Assembly (NCBI RefSeq): GCF_040567655.1
Contig: NZ_JBEXAC010000002.1
Coordinates: forward strand, 2,480,001-2,544,000
Direction: 5' to 3'
DNA: 64,000 nt
Origin: Chitinophaga sp. H8
Lineage (GTDB): Bacteria > Bacteroidota > Bacteroidia > Chitinophagales > Chitinophagaceae
In this document: piece by piece, positions 61,706 to 64,000 of the stretch
Position numbering within the stretch: position 1 is the stretch's first letter
Layout of the letters: each line of letters starts with the position of its first letter
Notes under the pieces: model-generated
What the model saw: only the letters and a program-made list of their open reading frames with translations
Database searches by the model: none
Told to the model about the DNA's origin: nothing
Program-made: the position numbers and the translations under genes

Positions 61706-62206
61706 TTATTTTGTTTCACTTAAAAGCCGCCATTCGGAGAGCTGGGTAGCCTGATCGCCATTGTTGGCCGTGATATGCAGGCGGTAATAGGCATAAGGTG
61801 TTGTGTTGTCAAACGTGTATACCTTTGTTTGCATTCTTTCTTCAAAAACTTCCCGCGCACGGCTGTCGAGCGTTGTCCATTTTTTGCCGTCTACAGAGCC
61901 TTGCAGTTTCCAGTTTCTGGGGTCCCGCTCAGGCACATCATTGGCAGAGGAAAGAGAATAACCGTTTACAATTACAGGTTCCGGGGATTGGTACTGTATC
62001 CATAAATTGCTGGAAAACCCGTAACAATACTTGGTGTTCTTGTTGTTGTCGAACAACTTGTCATAGTCCTCCTCCAGCTTTTCGGGACTATACTGCGCTT
62101 TCTTTTTACCCCCGTTATTGGTGATGTCAGTTGTTTGCGCCGATAAAATTGGGGCATAGCTAACGCATAGGATTACCAGTAATCCTTTTAACAGATTCTT
62201 TTTCAT
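61706..62206 (-). CDS. Secreted F5/8 type C (discoidin-like) domain protein
   Basis: 166-residue protein: signal ending LSAQ, then essentially one discoidin fold. FDNNKNTKYCYG, SSNLWIQYQSPEPVIVNGYS, ANDVPERDPRNWKLQGSVDG and YAYYRLHITANNGDQATQLS are the usual strands of this family, which binds galactosides and other sugars. A free-standing single module is small for this family; most are appended to enzymes. It lies 37 bp after the truncated SusC and 53 bp before the PKD gene, in the position where a SusD would normally be found. Confidence 0.87.
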   Translation of the reverse strand: MKKNLLKGLLVILCVSYAPILSAQTTDITNNGGKKKAQYSPEKLEEDYDKLFDNNKNTKYCYGFSSNLWIQYQSPEPVIVNGYSLSSANDVPERDPRNWKLQGSVDGKKWTTLDSRAREVFEERMQTKVYTFDNTTPYAYYRLHITANNGDQATQLSEWRLLSETK

Positions 62207-62243
62207 AAGTGGACTTAATTGATGTTTGGCTGTTTAAAAAAAT

Positions 62244-64000
62244 TTAGAATGAGAAATTTACACCAGTCGTAAAAGTGCGCATCTGCGGATAATAGTATCC
62301 TACTCCGCTTTCGGCTTCGGGATCAAATTCTGTGAATGGACTCCAGGTGAATAGGTTTGCACCAGCTACGTATAAACGTAATTTTTTGTTATGCTGTTTG
62401 AACCATGACGCATTAAAAGTGTATCCTATGTTCACTGCTTTTAGCCGCAGGTAAGCCGTATTCCTGAGCCAGAAGCTGGAATACCTGTTATTGTTAAAGC
62501 TGGCATCAATCGTAGCACGGGGATATTTTGCGGTAGTATGCTGAGGTGACCAGGCCCCCTCCGACAGGTATTGGAAGGAGTTGTATTGCCCTCCTCTGAA
62601 AAGCGTAATAGCCTCCATACTCAATATTAACGACCGCTGTGCAGCTCCCTGGAACAGGAAATCCATATCAAAGTTCTTCCAGCGCAGCCCGCCGGAAATA
62701 CCATAGATGATCTGCGGCAGTACATCGTAATTGCTGATTACAGCCTGGTCCTGATCGGTAATCTCGCCATCTCCGTTTACATCTGCATACTTAATATCAC
62801 CGGGTACCTGCTGCTGGCCAAATTGTTTGCCTCCATACCACTTGTTTATTTCCTCTTCCGACTGGAAGAGCCCTAAGGCATGGTAGCCGGTAGTAAAGCC
62901 TAAAGGCCGGCCTAATCTTTTTTCCCAGGCATTCCCATTTTCCGGATCATCGATCTTCGTAATCCGGTTGGCCGAAAAAGTTCCCTGCACACTGATATCA
63001 TATTGTACGGCATGCGCCTGGCCGGCATGTCGCAGTACAAATTCCAGCCCGTTGCTTTTCATCGCGGCATAATTCTCTTTGGGCAGTTTCCTGCCAAATG
63101 TAGCAGGTACAGAACTGGCCCGGTCCCATAACATATCGCTGGTGGTACGCAGAAAGTAGTCAAAGGTTATTTCCAGCAGACCGTTTAAGATAGTAGCATC
63201 CAGCCCGAAGTTGGTGGTGTGGAGCTTTTCCCAGGTAATGTTGGGATTGGCATACACACCATTGTTCAAAACAACCGTAGGCTGGTTGTCAATAACAGGG
63301 GCATAAAATGGCGGAAAAGTACCGGGTACCTGCCCCTGTGAAAAAGTATATTCATCCAGGTATTGAAAAGCATTCACGTTATCATTGCCTGTTACCCCGG
63401 TAGAGGCCCGCAGTTTCAGGTCATTGATAAAACCGGCACCTTTCAGGAAAGGTTCTTCAGATAAGCGCCATCCCGCAGAAACGGAGGGGAACAATCCCCA
63501 GCGTTTGCCCGGCGGAAACTTATAAGAACCATCATACCGCATGGTAGCATTTAGCAGGTACCTGGTGTTATAGGCGTAATTGAATATGCCTACAAATGAT
63601 TTCCTCGCATCATCTACGGCAGATTTTCCATCTACGGCCTGTTGGTCTACTCCACTTGCATAAAAATCATCCCGTTGATTGGTAGGGAACTGTTGTCTGC
63701 TGGCGTTAAAGTAATGACTGTGCTGTTCGATCCTTTCGTACAAGGCCAGGCCACTCAGTTCGTGTTTGCCAATAGTCCGGGTATAGTTAAGCGAAATATT
63801 GGCGGTGGTGTTGGTAAACTGCTTGAGTTCCTGAAACAGGGACGTGGTGGTGAGTCCGCTGATACCAATGGTTCTGGAACCGGTGATGTTTCCCTGCGGG
63901 TCTTCACTGTACAGAAGATAAGGTGTGCGCCATAATTTTTGGAAGTACTGTCTTCTGACCACTGCGGCCGTACCTTTTAGGGATAACCCTTCGGTAATAA
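62244..64000 (-). CDS. SusC/RagA TonB-dependent transporter, N-terminal part outside window
   Basis: C-terminal about 585 residues of a SusC barrel; the frame stays open to the right edge (EGLSLKGTAAVVRRQYFQKL). A GTG at 63962 is internal and not a start. FPSVSAGWRLSEEPFLKGAG, MLWDRASSVPATFGRKLPKE and YADVNGDGEITDQDQ correspond segment by segment with the SusC at 57430 (FPAVSAGWRISEETF, ILSVPATFGRKLPDEN, YADVSGDGEVTEGDQ). They are tandem paralogues. The barrel ends TTGVNFSF. No SusD gene follows it in the window; a discoidin-like gene does. Confidence 0.94.
   Translation of the reverse strand, partial: ITEGLSLKGTAAVVRRQYFQKLWRTPYLLYSEDPQGNITGSRTIGISGLTTTSLFQELKQFTNTTANISLNYTRTIGKHELSGLALYERIEQHSHYFNASRQQFPTNQRDDFYASGVDQQAVDGKSAVDDARKSFVGIFNYAYNTRYLLNATMRYDGSYKFPPGKRWGLFPSVSAGWRLSEEPFLKGAGFINDLKLRASTGVTGNDNVNAFQYLDEYTFSQGQVPGTFPPFYAPVIDNQPTVVLNNGVYANPNITWEKLHTTNFGLDATILNGLLEITFDYFLRTTSDMLWDRASSVPATFGRKLPKENYAAMKSNGLEFVLRHAGQAHAVQYDISVQGTFSANRITKIDDPENGNAWEKRLGRPLGFTTGYHALGLFQSEEEINKWYGGKQFGQQQVPGDIKYADVNGDGEITDQDQAVISNYDVLPQIIYGISGGLRWKNFDMDFLFQGAAQRSLILSMEAITLFRGGQYNSFQYLSEGAWSPQHTTAKYPRATIDASFNNNRYSSFWLRNTAYLRLKAVNIGYTFNASWFKQHNKKLRLYVAGANLFTWSPFTEFDPEAESGVGYYYPQMRTFTTGVNFSF

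Overview
The window looks like chromosomal DNA of a glycan-degrading Bacteroidota of the Chitinophaga type (family Chitinophagaceae). The reasons are four SusC/SusD loci, ECF sigma/FecR switches beside three of them, many lipoproteins and secreted carbohydrate-active enzymes, and Bacteroidota-type promoters (TTG, about 18-22 bp, then TAnnTTTG) with few Shine-Dalgarno sequences. The clearest promoter drives an initiator tRNA at 23648-23719. There is no rRNA, CRISPR array, insertion sequence or recognisable prophage.

Layout. (A) 2-5744, + strand: the tail of a polysaccharide utilisation locus (PUL), with a SusD cut by the window edge, a GH123-like secreted protein and a clan GH-A glycosidase. 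(B) 5966-15286, - strand: ECF sigma, FecR, STN-type SusC, SusD and a TlpA-like thioredoxin protein. Sigma and FecR are separated by an oppositely oriented pair: a 77-aa basic protein and an ADP-ribosyltransferase-like protein. (C) 15404-23559: a Gfo/Idh/MocA oxidoreductase, then a + strand cluster of GH43 with F5/8C, sialate O-acetylesterase-like, parallel beta-helix and GH97 proteins. (D) 23965-32216, + strand: a complete PUL of sigma, FecR, SusC, SusD and a GH28-like beta-helix enzyme. Its SusD is a close paralogue of the one at the left edge.

(E) 32494-41924: mostly housekeeping and regulatory genes. These include two MocR-type regulators with divergent partners (GNAT; GNAT plus AhpD-like), an ATP-grasp protein, an FkbM methyltransferase, a MerR/TipAS regulator, a DUF3817 membrane protein and a GNAT-pirin fusion. 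(F) 42029-51720, + strand: a third sigma/FecR/SusC/SusD PUL with a beta-helix protein and an esterase-like hydrolase. The 216-bp FecR-SusC gap holds a candidate antisense small RNA of about 95 nt. (G) 51877-54088: a glutaminyl cyclase-type lipoprotein and a YeiH-family transporter. (H) 54126-64000, - strand: a fucose-directed PUL with two related SusC proteins, a discoidin-like protein, a PKD lipoprotein, SusD and a GH29 alpha-L-fucosidase.

How the parts fit. The three SusC proteins beside sigma/FecR pairs carry an N-terminal STN domain, while the complete SusC in the fucosidase locus has none and no sigma pair is seen there. This fits the known trans-envelope route in which occupied SusC signals to FecR, which controls its sigma factor. 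The enzymes (GH28-like, beta-helix, GH43, GH97, esterases, GH29, GH123-like) suggest branched plant or mucin-like glycans. The individual substrates are inference.
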